From Candidatus Nezhaarchaeota archaeon WYZ-LMO8 (GTDB lineage: Archaea; Thermoproteota; Methanomethylicia; Nezhaarchaeales; WYZ-LMO8): DNA of 33,353 nt. The notes below the pieces were generated by a model. The model was not told where the DNA came from. It worked only from the letters and a program-made list of their open reading frames with translations, and ran no database searches. Position numbers and translations under genes: made by a program. The stretch covers positions 1 to 33,353 of the forward strand of contig QNVF01000012.1 in the NCBI GenBank assembly GCA_004347965.1, read 5' to 3'. Of the stretch, positions 23,577-31,980 are shown one piece after another; within the stretch, counting starts at the first letter, position 1, and every line of letters starts with the position of its first letter.

Positions 23577-25160
23577 GTGGTCGTCAAATCAAAGTTTATT
23601 GAAATTTACGATACAACACTTAGAGACGGAGCTCAAGGAATGAGAGTGAACTTCTCGCTTCAAGACAAAATAAGCTTAACTTTAAAGCTTGACGAGTTTG
23701 GAATTCCCTTCATTGAAGGAGGTTGGCCCTTTTCCAATCCGAAGGATGAAGAGTACTTCAAGGCTATGAAGGAATATCCTTTAAGGCAAGCAAAGATAGT
23801 TGCTTTTGGAAGCACAAGGAGGAAGAATGTAAAGGCTGAGAACGACGAGAACCTCAACGCCATAATAAAATGCGACGTTGAGTATGCGGCGATAGTAGGC
23901 AAGTCGTGGATACTTCACGTTAAAGAAGTCTTGAGAGCTAAGCGTCGCGAAAACCTAGATATGATTTACGATTCAATAAGCTACTTGAGGTCTCATGGGA
24001 TAAAAGTAATTTTCGATGCTGAGCACTTCTACGATGGCTACAAAGAGGATCCAGAATACGCAGTTAAAGTCCTAGAAGCTGCTAGAGAAGCTGGAGCTGA
24101 GAGATTAGTTCTATGTGACACCAATGGAGGAGCCTTAACTCACGAGATCTACGAAATAACCAAGAAGATACGTGAAAAATTTGGAGATATCATAGGAGTA
24201 CACTGTCACAACGACTCTGGCTTAGCTGTAGCTAACAGCTTAATGGCAGTGATGGCAGGGGCCATGCATGTTCAGGGAACATTTAACGGTATTGGAGAAA
24301 GATGTGGAAATGCAGACCTATGCCAGATAATACCTGCTCTAGAGATCAAAATGGGCTATAAGGCCTTGAATTCCACATCTAACAGCCTCAAGGATCTCAA
24401 GAGACTATCAACCTTCGTGTATAACCTAATGGGGATGGAGCCTAACCCTTACCAACCATATACTGGGCAGTACGCGTTCGCCCATAAAGCTGGTCTTCAC
24501 AGCGATGGAGTAATGAAGGTGTCAAGAGCGTACGAACATATCGATCCAGAGCTTGTAGGCAACGAGAGGTTCATAGCTGTATCGGAAGTCTCAGGTAGAT
24601 CTGCTATCGCTTATAGAGCTAAGAAGCTAGGTCTAAGCTTAGATGAAAATGACGCTATTGTTCTTAAGGTATTGAGGATGGTTAAGGAGCTCGAAGCTGC
24701 AGGCAAGATATTTGATGAAGCTGATGGCTCGCTTTACCTATTGATCTTGAAGACGATGAATAAATACAAGCCACACTTTGAAGTGCTATCCTGGATCGTG
24801 ACCAGTAGAGCAAGCAAGGCTGGTGTAAGATCCATATGCGATGTGAAGCTCAAGGTTAAAGATAAGATTGTTACCAGTATAGCTGAAGGAGTAGGGCCAG
24901 TGCACGCACAAGACTTAGCGTTAATTAAAGCGTTAAAGTCAGAGTATCCAGATCTTGAGAAGATTAGCTTAATAAACTATAGGGTATCGATAGTTGGTAA
25001 AAGCATGGGGACGGCCTCTGTCGTTAGAGTGCTCATAGAGTTCAAAGGAGATGGGGAGTATTGGACAACGATAGGATCTTCAGCTAACATACTCGAAGCA
25101 AGCATGGAAGCTTTAACAGAAGGATACGAGTACTACCTTCATAGACGTGAGACTTCGTGA
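23577..25160 (+). CDS. cimA: (R)-citramalate synthase
   Basis: Condenses acetyl-CoA and pyruvate to citramalate, the entry to threonine-independent isoleucine synthesis. The protein belongs to the long citramalate-synthase type. YDTTLRDGAQGMRVNFS carries the R-D metal/substrate motif, IEGGWPFSNPKD is diagnostic of this type, and LVLCDTNGG plus GVHCHNDSGLAVANSLMAV gives the HxH metal site. GIGERCGNADL follows. The last 140 residues form the LeuA-type dimerisation/allosteric domain, so feedback control by isoleucine is plausible. The frame opens at a TTG (23556). The GTG at 23577 is preferred because GGAGGT (23560-23565) is well spaced and the N-terminus then fits the family, giving 527 aa. Other 2-oxoacid substrates cannot be excluded. 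Confidence 0.9.
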   Translation: MVVKSKFIEIYDTTLRDGAQGMRVNFSLQDKISLTLKLDEFGIPFIEGGWPFSNPKDEEYFKAMKEYPLRQAKIVAFGSTRRKNVKAENDENLNAIIKCDVEYAAIVGKSWILHVKEVLRAKRRENLDMIYDSISYLRSHGIKVIFDAEHFYDGYKEDPEYAVKVLEAAREAGAERLVLCDTNGGALTHEIYEITKKIREKFGDIIGVHCHNDSGLAVANSLMAVMAGAMHVQGTFNGIGERCGNADLCQIIPALEIKMGYKALNSTSNSLKDLKRLSTFVYNLMGMEPNPYQPYTGQYAFAHKAGLHSDGVMKVSRAYEHIDPELVGNERFIAVSEVSGRSAIAYRAKKLGLSLDENDAIVLKVLRMVKELEAAGKIFDEADGSLYLLILKTMNKYKPHFEVLSWIVTSRASKAGVRSICDVKLKVKDKIVTSIAEGVGPVHAQDLALIKALKSEYPDLEKISLINYRVSIVGKSMGTASVVRVLIEFKGDGEYWTTIGSSANILEASMEALTEGYEYYLHRRETS

Positions 25161-25234
25161 AGTAATGTAAGCAAACCCCACCTTTAATCGGCGGTCTTAA
25201 GGTTTATAAGTTGTAGGCTATCTAATAACAAACT

Positions 25235-25651
25235 TTGGATGCACCTTGTTTCGAGAGCCTAAAAACTCTTAGGATTAAGGCTCTCACAGAGAAGATGTCT
25301 GTAGAGGACGTGATGCGATGTCTCTTAGGTTTAAGTAGAGATGAAGTGAAGACATACTTCATGCTCCTCAACAACTCCATGACTATTGACGAAATAGCTG
25401 AAGTTCTCGGTAAAAGCAAGCCTACTGCTTACAGGATAGCCGTTAAGCTTACTAAAATGGGGCTATTGGTGAGAAAGCCTCACATAATGGAGAAGGGAGG
25501 CTACTACTACAAGTATGAAGCAGTAGAGCCTGAAACGATTAAGAGGGGGATTCAAGAAGTACTAAATGTAGTATGCAAGAAGGTCTTAGAGGCTTTAAGC
25601 CAAGACTTTGCAGAAGTTAAGAGAAAACTTCACGAATCAACAAGTAGGTAA
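25235..25651 (+). CDS. HTH transcriptional regulator (TrmB/ArsR-like wHTH)
   Basis: 138-aa predicted DNA-binding protein. Residues 25-85 form a winged helix-turn-helix: LGLSRDEVKTYFMLLNN, MTIDEIAEVLGKSKPTAYRI (helix-turn-helix proper), then KLTKMGLLVRKP and a wing with GGYYYKYEAV. The C-terminal 45 residues form a charged helix that may dimerise. The frame opens at a TTG (25235) about 30 bases after GTTTATAAG, suggesting a nearly leaderless transcript. An ATG at 25295 is the alternative start. It lies immediately upstream of the Hdr/Fwd-like redox cluster on the same strand, so it is a good candidate for its regulator. No effector domain is recognisable. Confidence 0.82.
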   Translation: MDAPCFESLKTLRIKALTEKMSVEDVMRCLLGLSRDEVKTYFMLLNNSMTIDEIAEVLGKSKPTAYRIAVKLTKMGLLVRKPHIMEKGGYYYKYEAVEPETIKRGIQEVLNVVCKKVLEALSQDFAEVKRKLHESTSR

Positions 25652-25728
25652 TTGTAGATAGTTTGAGGCTCGACAAACACTTAACTAGTTGTCTGATAAG
25701 TTGCTAAAGAGCTAGTGGGAGATAGGCT

Positions 25729-26196
25729 TTGTCGAGTAGGATTTCTCCTCTACAAGTCTACAAATTCCTGCCGGGACTAAATTGCAAGAAGTGTGGCACG
25801 ACGTGCATGGGCTTTGCGGTCAAGCTAATAAGCCGACAAGCAAAAATTGAAGACTGTCCTCCACTGGTTAACGATCCTAAGTACTCCGATAAACTTACTA
25901 AGTTGAGGGACCTATTAGCTCCATTAACTTCAGCTACTGAAACATTAGTTCAAATAGATTCCGATAAGTGTATTGGATGCGGTAACTGCATCGTGGCTTG
26001 TCCCGAGAACATCATTTTAGATCCTCCATCAGCTAGAGGCTGTAATTCTAAGAGTCCCAATGCTTTATGGACCGTGGAAGATGGAAAGATAAAAGTCTTG
26101 CATCTAGAGAAGTGTAGGCGTTACCCACCCTCAAGAATGAACTGTAACGTCTGCGAAATAGTTTGCTATAGTGGAGCGATTAAGGTTGTGGCTTAA
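25729..26196 (+). CDS. Fe-S protein with PF04060-type Fe-S domain and ferredoxin clusters
   Basis: 155-aa cytoplasmic iron-sulfur protein. The N-terminus has the 'putative Fe-S cluster' layout of RnfB and CODH/ACS subunits: LNCKKCGTTCMGFAV with C19, C22, C26 and a fourth Cys at 43. A ferredoxin-type group follows (C81, C84, C87, C91 in CIGCGNCIVACP). The end has C129, C139, C142 and C146, spaced irregularly but usable for another cluster. It starts at a TTG after GGGAG and ends two bases before the FwdB-like gene. In this cluster it occupies the role that the two-cluster ferredoxin FwdG has in methanogens, but its domain order differs, so the name FwdG is not applied. Confidence 0.82.
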   Translation: MSSRISPLQVYKFLPGLNCKKCGTTCMGFAVKLISRQAKIEDCPPLVNDPKYSDKLTKLRDLLAPLTSATETLVQIDSDKCIGCGNCIVACPENIILDPPSARGCNSKSPNALWTVEDGKIKVLHLEKCRRYPPSRMNCNVCEIVCYSGAIKVVA

Positions 26197-26198
26197 AG

Positions 26199-27434
26199 AT
26201 GATGATTGAGAATATTGTTTGTACAGGATGCTCACTGTTATGCAATGACGTTGACGTTGAGGTCCAAGCTTCTTCAATAAAAAGAACTAGAGGAGCTTGT
26301 AGCCATGGAGATTCTAGGCTTAAAGGCTTCCAACAGAATAGACTTCGAAGACCTTTAATTGATGGCACTCCAACCGACATTGACAAAGCCATTGAGGCTA
26401 CTACTGAGAGACTTAAGTCGGCTAAGGCGCCTCTAATTTATGGGGGTGAGTGCTCAAGCAACAGAACCATAGAGTTAGCATTGAAGCTGGCTGAAAGATT
26501 GGAGGCGTACTACGATGCTCCGCCATCAATATGCAGGGTTGTTATACCGATTCAAGAAGAGCTTGAAATTAAAAGTTTCAGCTTAGATGAGGTTCTAGAC
26601 GAAGCGGACTTCATAATATACTGGGGTGTGAGCGCTGCAGACACGCACTTACGACATGCTAGTCGGTATGCAGTCATGCCTAGAGGAAGCGTGGTAAAGA
26701 TGGGAAGGGAAAGCAGAATCGTGGCTACCATAGATGCCAGAGAATCCATGACCATGAAGATATCTCAACACAAGATATTGATTGATCCGTGCTTCGATAC
26801 TAGAATAGCGAAAGCCATAGCGGACTTAGTAGATGGATACAGTCCATCATTAGATGACGTTACGGCGAGGCAGATAGCTATCCTAGTATCAGATCTTAAG
26901 AGGGCCTCTTTCGTAGCCTTATTCCTAGGCTCTAACATTCTGAGATGTAATTATTGTGGAGAGACTGTTAGGGGGATCTTGGAGTCAGTGAGAAGGTTAA
27001 GCGCAAGGTATAAGTGCTCAGTTCACCCGATGGCTGAGAACGTTAACTCTTATGGTCAAGCAAAGATCATGTGGAAGACCTTGAAGACTTGCTCCCCCTA
27101 TAGCTTTAAGGAAAAGAAGTCAGCAGAGCCCCTCCACGTCTTAGTTGCACGTCAAGCTATCGACTTCGTCTTAGCGATTAATAGTGACGTCTTGACTCAA
27201 ATACCTCTTGAGGCCTCAAGAAGTCTTAGGATGAAGTTAGCCTGCACCACCGAGTTAAGGAGTATAACTCAAGAGAACTCAGTGATTGCAATGCCGATTA
27301 AAATCCTAGGAGTTGAAGCAGGAGGTGTCGTAACCAGAACAGATGGTGTGAATGTAGATCTTAAACCGTTCATAACTAATGACGAAGTCCCTAGCGAGGA
27401 GGAAGTCTTAAGTCGCTTACTAGCCAGTATTTGA
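26199..27434 (+). CDS. FwdB/FmdB-like molybdopterin oxidoreductase subunit with altered active site
   Basis: 411-aa member of the formylmethanofuran dehydrogenase subunit B family, which holds the Mo/W bis-pterin and one [4Fe-4S] cluster. The N-terminal cluster ligands are C8, C11, C15 and C34 (VCTGCSLLCND). The pterin-binding fold continues with PLIYGGECSSNRTIELA, FIIYWGVSAADTHLR, and the C-terminal VLAINSDVL and GVEAGGVVTRTDG, as in FwdB. Cys112 in PPSICRVV aligns with the metal-ligand Cys, but the next residues are Arg-Val-Val instead of His-Gly-Pro. The usual R-G-H-x-N segment appears as MAENVN. FwdB/formate dehydrogenase chemistry may therefore be lost. The dinucleotide-binding domain is separate (FwdD-like, 31124-31483, minus), as in FwdB. 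Confidence 0.85.
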   Translation: MMIENIVCTGCSLLCNDVDVEVQASSIKRTRGACSHGDSRLKGFQQNRLRRPLIDGTPTDIDKAIEATTERLKSAKAPLIYGGECSSNRTIELALKLAERLEAYYDAPPSICRVVIPIQEELEIKSFSLDEVLDEADFIIYWGVSAADTHLRHASRYAVMPRGSVVKMGRESRIVATIDARESMTMKISQHKILIDPCFDTRIAKAIADLVDGYSPSLDDVTARQIAILVSDLKRASFVALFLGSNILRCNYCGETVRGILESVRRLSARYKCSVHPMAENVNSYGQAKIMWKTLKTCSPYSFKEKKSAEPLHVLVARQAIDFVLAINSDVLTQIPLEASRSLRMKLACTTELRSITQENSVIAMPIKILGVEAGGVVTRTDGVNVDLKPFITNDEVPSEEEVLSRLLASI

Positions 27435-27444
27435 GGGACTAAAA

Positions 27445-29835
27445 TTGATTCAATGCGATGAAGGTGTATCAAATCAAAGGAGCTTAGGAAAGGATAAGGT
27501 ACTACTCTTTGTATGTAGATGTGGTACGAACATAGCTGGGACTGTGAACATAGATGACGTGCTTAAGCACTTTTCTGGTAGAGAAGGAGTTGTTGTTAAA
27601 GAACATGAACATTGCTGCAGCGATGATGGGATTAAGAAGATAAGGGACTCTATAAGGGAAGTAGGAGCATTAAGGTTAGTAATAGCATGCTGCACTCCAT
27701 CACTCCATGGAGAACTCTTTAAGAAAGTTGCTGAAGAAGCTGGCTTAAATCGAGGTTTTGTAGAGATAGTAAATATACGAGAGCAATGCTCATGGGTCCA
27801 CTACCATGATCCTGAAAGAGCTACGAATAAAGCCATAGATCTCATAGAGATGGGCTTAGCTGCTATTCCCCATGCATTACCAGCTAAGCTGGTTAAAGTG
27901 CCTATTGAAAGGTCTGTTCTAGTGCTAGGTGGAGGTGTTGCTGGAGTAACTGTAGCTCTACTACTAGCAGAAATGGGCATAAAGGTGTACTTAGTAGAGA
28001 GGGAGGGCTTTATCGGAGGTCACATGGCTAAGTGGGATAAGGTGTATCCAACACTGGATTGTAGCATATGCGTCTTAGGTCCACAGCTCTCAAAAGTGTA
28101 CAATCATCCAAACATAAAAGTCTTCACGCTCAGTGAGGTCAAGTCAGTAAGGGGAATTCTAGGCAATTACGAAGTTGAAATAGTGAAAAGGGCTAGGTAC
28201 GTAGATGAGGGGTTATGCAATGGATGTAATAAGTGCCTTGATGTGTGCCCCATACAGCTTCCAAACGAATACAATTATGGCATTGGCTTCAGGTCCGCGA
28301 TAGTTAAGCCATCACCAGAAGCCGTTCCGCCTGCACCTTACATAGATTTAAAGCATTGTATTGGTTGTTACTGCTGCGTCGGCGTTTGCGATCCTAAAGC
28401 AATAAACTTTAATGATGAGGACAAAACCATCAAACTCAAAGTTGGTGCAATAGTAGTTGCCACCGGCTTTAAGCCCTTCGATCCTCGAATACTTGAGGAG
28501 TATGGTTACGGAAGAATACCTGACGTAATCATCAGTGCTGAGTATGAAAGGATATTAAATAGCTCAGGACCAACTAAAGGGAAGATAATTAGGATATCTG
28601 ATGGAAGAGAGCCTAGAAAGATCGCTTTCATACAATGCGTTGGCAGTAGAAGCGATAGATTGGGTCGTAGATATTGTAGTAGGGTCTGTTGTAACAACGC
28701 CATAAAGCAAGCTATTCAAACGAAGCTCATGATCCCAGATAGCGATATTAAGATTTTCTATGTTGATGTAAGGGCGACAGGAAAGCTGAGCGAAGAAGCT
28801 TATAGGCGAGCAATGGATATGGGCATCAGTTTTGTGAAAGCTAGAGTGAGCGAACTGAAGAAGACTAAGGATGGCAAAATAAGAATGTTTTATGAGGACG
28901 TCTTAAGCCAAGAGTTTGTGGAAGAAGACTTCGATCTAGTAGTCTTAAGCATTGGAATGGAACCTCCTGAAGGTATTAGAGATCTAGCTTCAATGCTTGG
29001 TATCCCTCTAAGTGAAGATGGCTTTCTTGCAGAGTATCATCTTAAGCTTAATCCAGCTGATACCTTCTGTAGAGGGATATACCTAGCTGGTGCTTGCTCT
29101 GGTCCTAAGGACATAACTGAGACCGTAACTCAAGCTGGACTAGCTGCTTCAAGAGTTGCAGAACTCTTAAGAAAAGGGGAGGTAGAGGTGGAGCTTCATG
29201 CTCCAGTGATTGACAAGTCTAAATGCATGTTGTGCTTAAATTGCGTTAGAGCATGCCCCTTCGGAACGTTGAAAGTAGGCGAGAAAGGCGTCGTCATTGA
29301 TGAGGTTGCTTGTAGAGGTTGTGGAGCATGCATAGCAGCATGCCCATCAGGAGCCATATCTCCCTCAAGCTTCTTAAGCGATCACCAAATACTAGCCATG
29401 CTCAAAGCGTTACTTTCAAGGAAGAGCGAGTATCCTTTGATAGTTGCCTTTATGTGTATGTGGTGCGGCTATGCTGCAGCTGATAATGCTGGGTTAAATA
29501 AGGTGGTCTATCCAACGAACATCAGAATCATAAGGATCCCTTGTGCTGTTAGAGTTCCTCCAAATCACGTGCTAGAAGCCTTTAAGCTTGGAGCTGATGG
29601 AGTAATGATTTTGGGCTGCTACGAACAGGATTGCCACTATAGGTTCGGAAGAATTAAGGCAAACGAAAGAGTTGAGGTTCTCAAGGAGCTCTTAAAGGAG
29701 ATCGGAGTGAATCCTGAGAGACTCGTAATCGATGGTGTTGCTGCATCTGAAGGTAAAAAGGTAGCTGAACTTGTAAGCTCCTTCGTTGAGAAAGTGGCTA
29801 AGCTTGGACCAATAGGCTCAGAGTTTGGAGCGTGA
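27445..29835 (+). CDS. hdrA: HdrA-MvhD fusion: flavin-containing heterodisulfide reductase subunit A with hydrogenase delta domain
   Basis: 796-aa soluble flavoprotein, the electron-bifurcating core of HdrABC complexes. Order: an N-terminal cluster domain with VCRCGTNIAG, HEHCCSDDG and NIREQCSWVH; an FAD fold with LGGGVAGVTVALLLAEMG (GGGVAG 162-167); and the HdrA Cys loop TLDCSICVLGPQL (206-209). An inserted ferredoxin has CNGCNKCLDVCP and CIGCYCCVGVC (258-315). A C-terminal ferredoxin has CMLCLNCVRACP and CRGCGACIAACP (594-633). Residues about 663-796 are an MvhD-like domain with CMWC (671, 674), C700 and GCYEQDCHY. The fusion would link HdrA directly to the electron-input partner. TTG start after GAGGGA. 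The FwdF gene overlaps its end by 11 bases. Confidence 0.93.
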   Translation: MIQCDEGVSNQRSLGKDKVLLFVCRCGTNIAGTVNIDDVLKHFSGREGVVVKEHEHCCSDDGIKKIRDSIREVGALRLVIACCTPSLHGELFKKVAEEAGLNRGFVEIVNIREQCSWVHYHDPERATNKAIDLIEMGLAAIPHALPAKLVKVPIERSVLVLGGGVAGVTVALLLAEMGIKVYLVEREGFIGGHMAKWDKVYPTLDCSICVLGPQLSKVYNHPNIKVFTLSEVKSVRGILGNYEVEIVKRARYVDEGLCNGCNKCLDVCPIQLPNEYNYGIGFRSAIVKPSPEAVPPAPYIDLKHCIGCYCCVGVCDPKAINFNDEDKTIKLKVGAIVVATGFKPFDPRILEEYGYGRIPDVIISAEYERILNSSGPTKGKIIRISDGREPRKIAFIQCVGSRSDRLGRRYCSRVCCNNAIKQAIQTKLMIPDSDIKIFYVDVRATGKLSEEAYRRAMDMGISFVKARVSELKKTKDGKIRMFYEDVLSQEFVEEDFDLVVLSIGMEPPEGIRDLASMLGIPLSEDGFLAEYHLKLNPADTFCRGIYLAGACSGPKDITETVTQAGLAASRVAELLRKGEVEVELHAPVIDKSKCMLCLNCVRACPFGTLKVGEKGVVIDEVACRGCGACIAACPSGAISPSSFLSDHQILAMLKALLSRKSEYPLIVAFMCMWCGYAAADNAGLNKVVYPTNIRIIRIPCAVRVPPNHVLEAFKLGADGVMILGCYEQDCHYRFGRIKANERVEVLKELLKEIGVNPERLVIDGVAASEGKKVAELVSSFVEKVAKLGPIGSEFGA

Positions 29836-31138
29836 GAGAGCATTGCAGTCACTAAAACCAACTCTTGAAGTTGAAGTGGAGGAGAAGGCTCTAAACTATA
29901 GGTGGAGAGGACCAGTCCTAGAGAAGAAGCTTGTATACGACCTTGACAAGTGCTTTGGTTGTGGTCTATGTGAGATTGTGTGTCCAGTGAAAGCGATATC
30001 CATGGGGCCAATTAAGGAGATAGCCTCTGGTAGAATCAGCGCACCTTACATAATAATCGATGAGACGAGATGTGTAGTTTGCCCGCTCTGCTCATCGATT
30101 TGCCCTTCAGGAGCTCTAAAGCTCGAGCTACAATCAGACTTTGAGCACCCGAGAGTTAAAGGCCGCATAGAGGTAGACAAGAGTGAGTGCATTCCGTGTC
30201 TGCTATGCGAGAAGGTGTGCCCTAGAAAAGCCATCAAAGCTGAAGTCTCAGTTAAAAAGAAGAGTGAGCTCGTCAAGTACCTTGAGGAAGGTAATGCTTG
30301 GGGTAGAGGAAGAATAAGTATAGATGTTGACAAATGCTGTTTTTGCGGCTTATGTGAGCTTTTGTGCGATGCAGTGAAAATAGAATGGATTAACCCTCAA
30401 CCACCAGACTTCAAGCTTGGAGTATCGATAAGAGTTAATGAAGAGAAGTGTGATTATTGTGGTCTATGCGAAAAGATATGTCCAGTAAGAGCAATCAAAG
30501 TTGAGTGCGTAGAATCTGCTCCTAGGGAAATCAAGGAACCAGTTATTGAGGGATCAATTAAGATAAGTGAAGACTGCATTTGGTGTGGGCTCTGTAGTAG
30601 CCTTTGCCCGGTAAAAGCGATCAAGGTCGAAAAGCCATTTGAAGGAGACGTCTACATGATCGAGCCAAACGATTGCGATCCTTCAGGGTGTAAAAACTGT
30701 ATTAACATATGTCCTGCGAAGATAGTTTACGTGGCCAGACCTCCATCAAAGGAGAAAATGCTTTTCACGAAGAACTATTGTATATTTTGCGGTTCATGTG
30801 AAAGAGCATGCCCAGTTGATGCCATTAGAGTTGCTAGAAAAAGCATGAGAGTTGAAAGCTCAAAGTCTCCTTGGATGGATATGAGCAACGAGCAATTTAG
30901 AAAGGTGCTATATGGCTACAAGCACCCGAGACCAAGCATTTATCATAGAGTTGTAAAGTTAGAGGAAGCACCTATAGCGCTTCCACAGCCTCTAACTACA
31001 CCACCAACACCTAAAGGCTTTAGCAGAGTCGTTGAGGGGATCGAGAGGGTCGAGAAGCTATTGTCGAGTGTGCTGGGAAGAGTCCTCTTTGAGCGACGTG
31101 AGGTCAGAAGATTGCTATCTAATTTAAGAGGTGAATAA
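29825..31138 (+). CDS. fwdF: FwdF-type polyferredoxin with eight 4Fe-4S motifs
   Basis: 437-aa electron-wire protein. Eight CxxCxxCxxxC-type groups are visible in order: CFGCGLCEIVCP, CVVCPLCSSICP, CIPCLLCEKVCP, CCFCGLCELLC (no following Pro), CDYCGLCEKICP, CIWCGLCSSLCP, CDPSGCKNCINICP (wider first spacing), and CIFCGSCERACP. FwdF in methanogens also carries eight clusters and bridges formylmethanofuran dehydrogenase with Hdr. The C-terminal 100 residues lack cysteines, ending in a charged helix. It starts at a TTG (29825) overlapping HdrA; a second TTG at 29843 is possible. The 3' end overlaps the opposite-strand FwdD-like gene by 15 bases. Confidence 0.9.
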   Translation: MERERALQSLKPTLEVEVEEKALNYRWRGPVLEKKLVYDLDKCFGCGLCEIVCPVKAISMGPIKEIASGRISAPYIIIDETRCVVCPLCSSICPSGALKLELQSDFEHPRVKGRIEVDKSECIPCLLCEKVCPRKAIKAEVSVKKKSELVKYLEEGNAWGRGRISIDVDKCCFCGLCELLCDAVKIEWINPQPPDFKLGVSIRVNEEKCDYCGLCEKICPVRAIKVECVESAPREIKEPVIEGSIKISEDCIWCGLCSSLCPVKAIKVEKPFEGDVYMIEPNDCDPSGCKNCINICPAKIVYVARPPSKEKMLFTKNYCIFCGSCERACPVDAIRVARKSMRVESSKSPWMDMSNEQFRKVLYGYKHPRPSIYHRVVKLEEAPIALPQPLTTPPTPKGFSRVVEGIERVEKLLSSVLGRVLFERREVRRLLSNLRGE

Positions 31139-31483
31139 AGTGGTTAAACTTGTGGGTTCTCCACTAGACTTAGAAACTGTTACTTTAATTATGGAAGGAT
31201 GCTCATCGAGTCCTAAGAGGGCCATGGAGTATGGTGAAGGGGGCATGAAGGCTAGGCCCCTCCTAACGTCGCTTCTAACTCTTGCTCTAACCTTCACTGA
31301 ACCATGCTTAGAGGATACTTCAACGATGTCGCCGTCCGATACTCCAAGAATCGAAGAATCCTCTTGGCTTAAGTATATGGTCGCTGATTCTCTACAATAT
31401 TCATTGCTTAAAGAGCCTAAGCGTTTTGCCTTCTCGAAATCGTGTAAACCCTCAATCAGTAAGTTAAGCTCTAGTCTCATCAT
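31124..31483 (-). CDS. fwdD: FwdD-like molybdopterin dinucleotide-binding subunit, inverted within the cluster
   Basis: 119-aa protein of the molybdopterin dinucleotide-binding family, the FwdD/FmdD partner that closes the Mo/W pterin site of FwdB. EGLHDFEKAKRLGSLSNEYC matches the FwdD N-terminus. YLSQEDSSILGVSDGDIVEV, HGSVKVRARVRSD and RRGLAFMPPSPYS match the beta-barrel core with its conserved PP/GP turn. It is encoded opposite to all neighbours: tail-to-tail overlap of 15 bases with the polyferredoxin gene and only 17 bases head-to-head from the HdrC-like GTG. A TTTATTA box inside the hdrC 5' end (about 31505-31512) lies close enough for a leaderless transcript from the tandem ATGs at 31483/31480. 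Confidence 0.85.
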   Translation of the reverse strand: MMRLELNLLIEGLHDFEKAKRLGSLSNEYCRESATIYLSQEDSSILGVSDGDIVEVSSKHGSVKVRARVRSDVRRGLAFMPPSPYSMALLGLDEHPSIIKVTVSKSSGEPTSLTTLFTS

Positions 31484-31500
31484 AGTCTCATAAGGGGTGA

Positions 31501-31980
31501 GTGATAATAAATACGTTTTCCTCTGATGTCAATAAGTGCATTCAGTGTGGAAGCTGTACATCAGCTTGCCCCGTTTCTAGAGCTACTAAGAGGTTTAACC
31601 CTCGATTAATAGTGCTTACTTTCAAGAGAAAAGCACCGCTTAAAAGCGAAGACCTGTGGTTATGCTTAAACTGCCATGTATGTGAGGCTCGATGCCCTAA
31701 CGATGTTAAGGTCTCAAAGATGATTCTTGAAGAGAGGGGTAAGGCCTTAGAAGCTCATGGTGAGGATAGAGTCTTCGAGTTCTACTCAACCTGGATTAGA
31801 GCTCTACTTGATAGCGGCGTCATAGCTTTCGCAACCAACACTAAGGTAGAAGACTTCAAGGCTGAGAGTGGACTCAACATTCCAACGCTTACAGAGAGTG
31901 TAAAGCTTGAGCTTCGTAACTTTCTGAGAAGTATAAGCTTAGAAGCGAGGTTAAGGGAGGTAATGGGCTTTGAGAGGTAA
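31501..31980 (+). CDS. hdrC: heterodisulfide reductase subunit C
   Basis: 159-aa soluble ferredoxin-like subunit that carries electrons from HdrA to HdrB. Two canonical [4Fe-4S] groups: KCIQCGSCTSACP (C13, C16, C19, C23) and CLNCHVCEARCP (C55, C58, C61, C65), with the typical FNPR/P spacer between them. The remaining helical part (KMILEERGKALEAHG) matches HdrC. The GTG at 31501 follows an AAGGGGTGA site with unusually short spacing; no better start exists before the first cluster. It overlaps hdrB by 11 bases. This pair with the HdrA-MvhD fusion gives a complete HdrABC set. Confidence 0.92.
   Translation: MIINTFSSDVNKCIQCGSCTSACPVSRATKRFNPRLIVLTFKRKAPLKSEDLWLCLNCHVCEARCPNDVKVSKMILEERGKALEAHGEDRVFEFYSTWIRALLDSGVIAFATNTKVEDFKAESGLNIPTLTESVKLELRNFLRSISLEARLREVMGFER

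Noticed and set aside
31131-31493. Plus-strand 120-codon ORF opposite the FwdD-like gene
   Set aside because: Its translation resembles no protein, while the minus strand encodes a clear molybdopterin dinucleotide-binding domain; it is a shadow frame.
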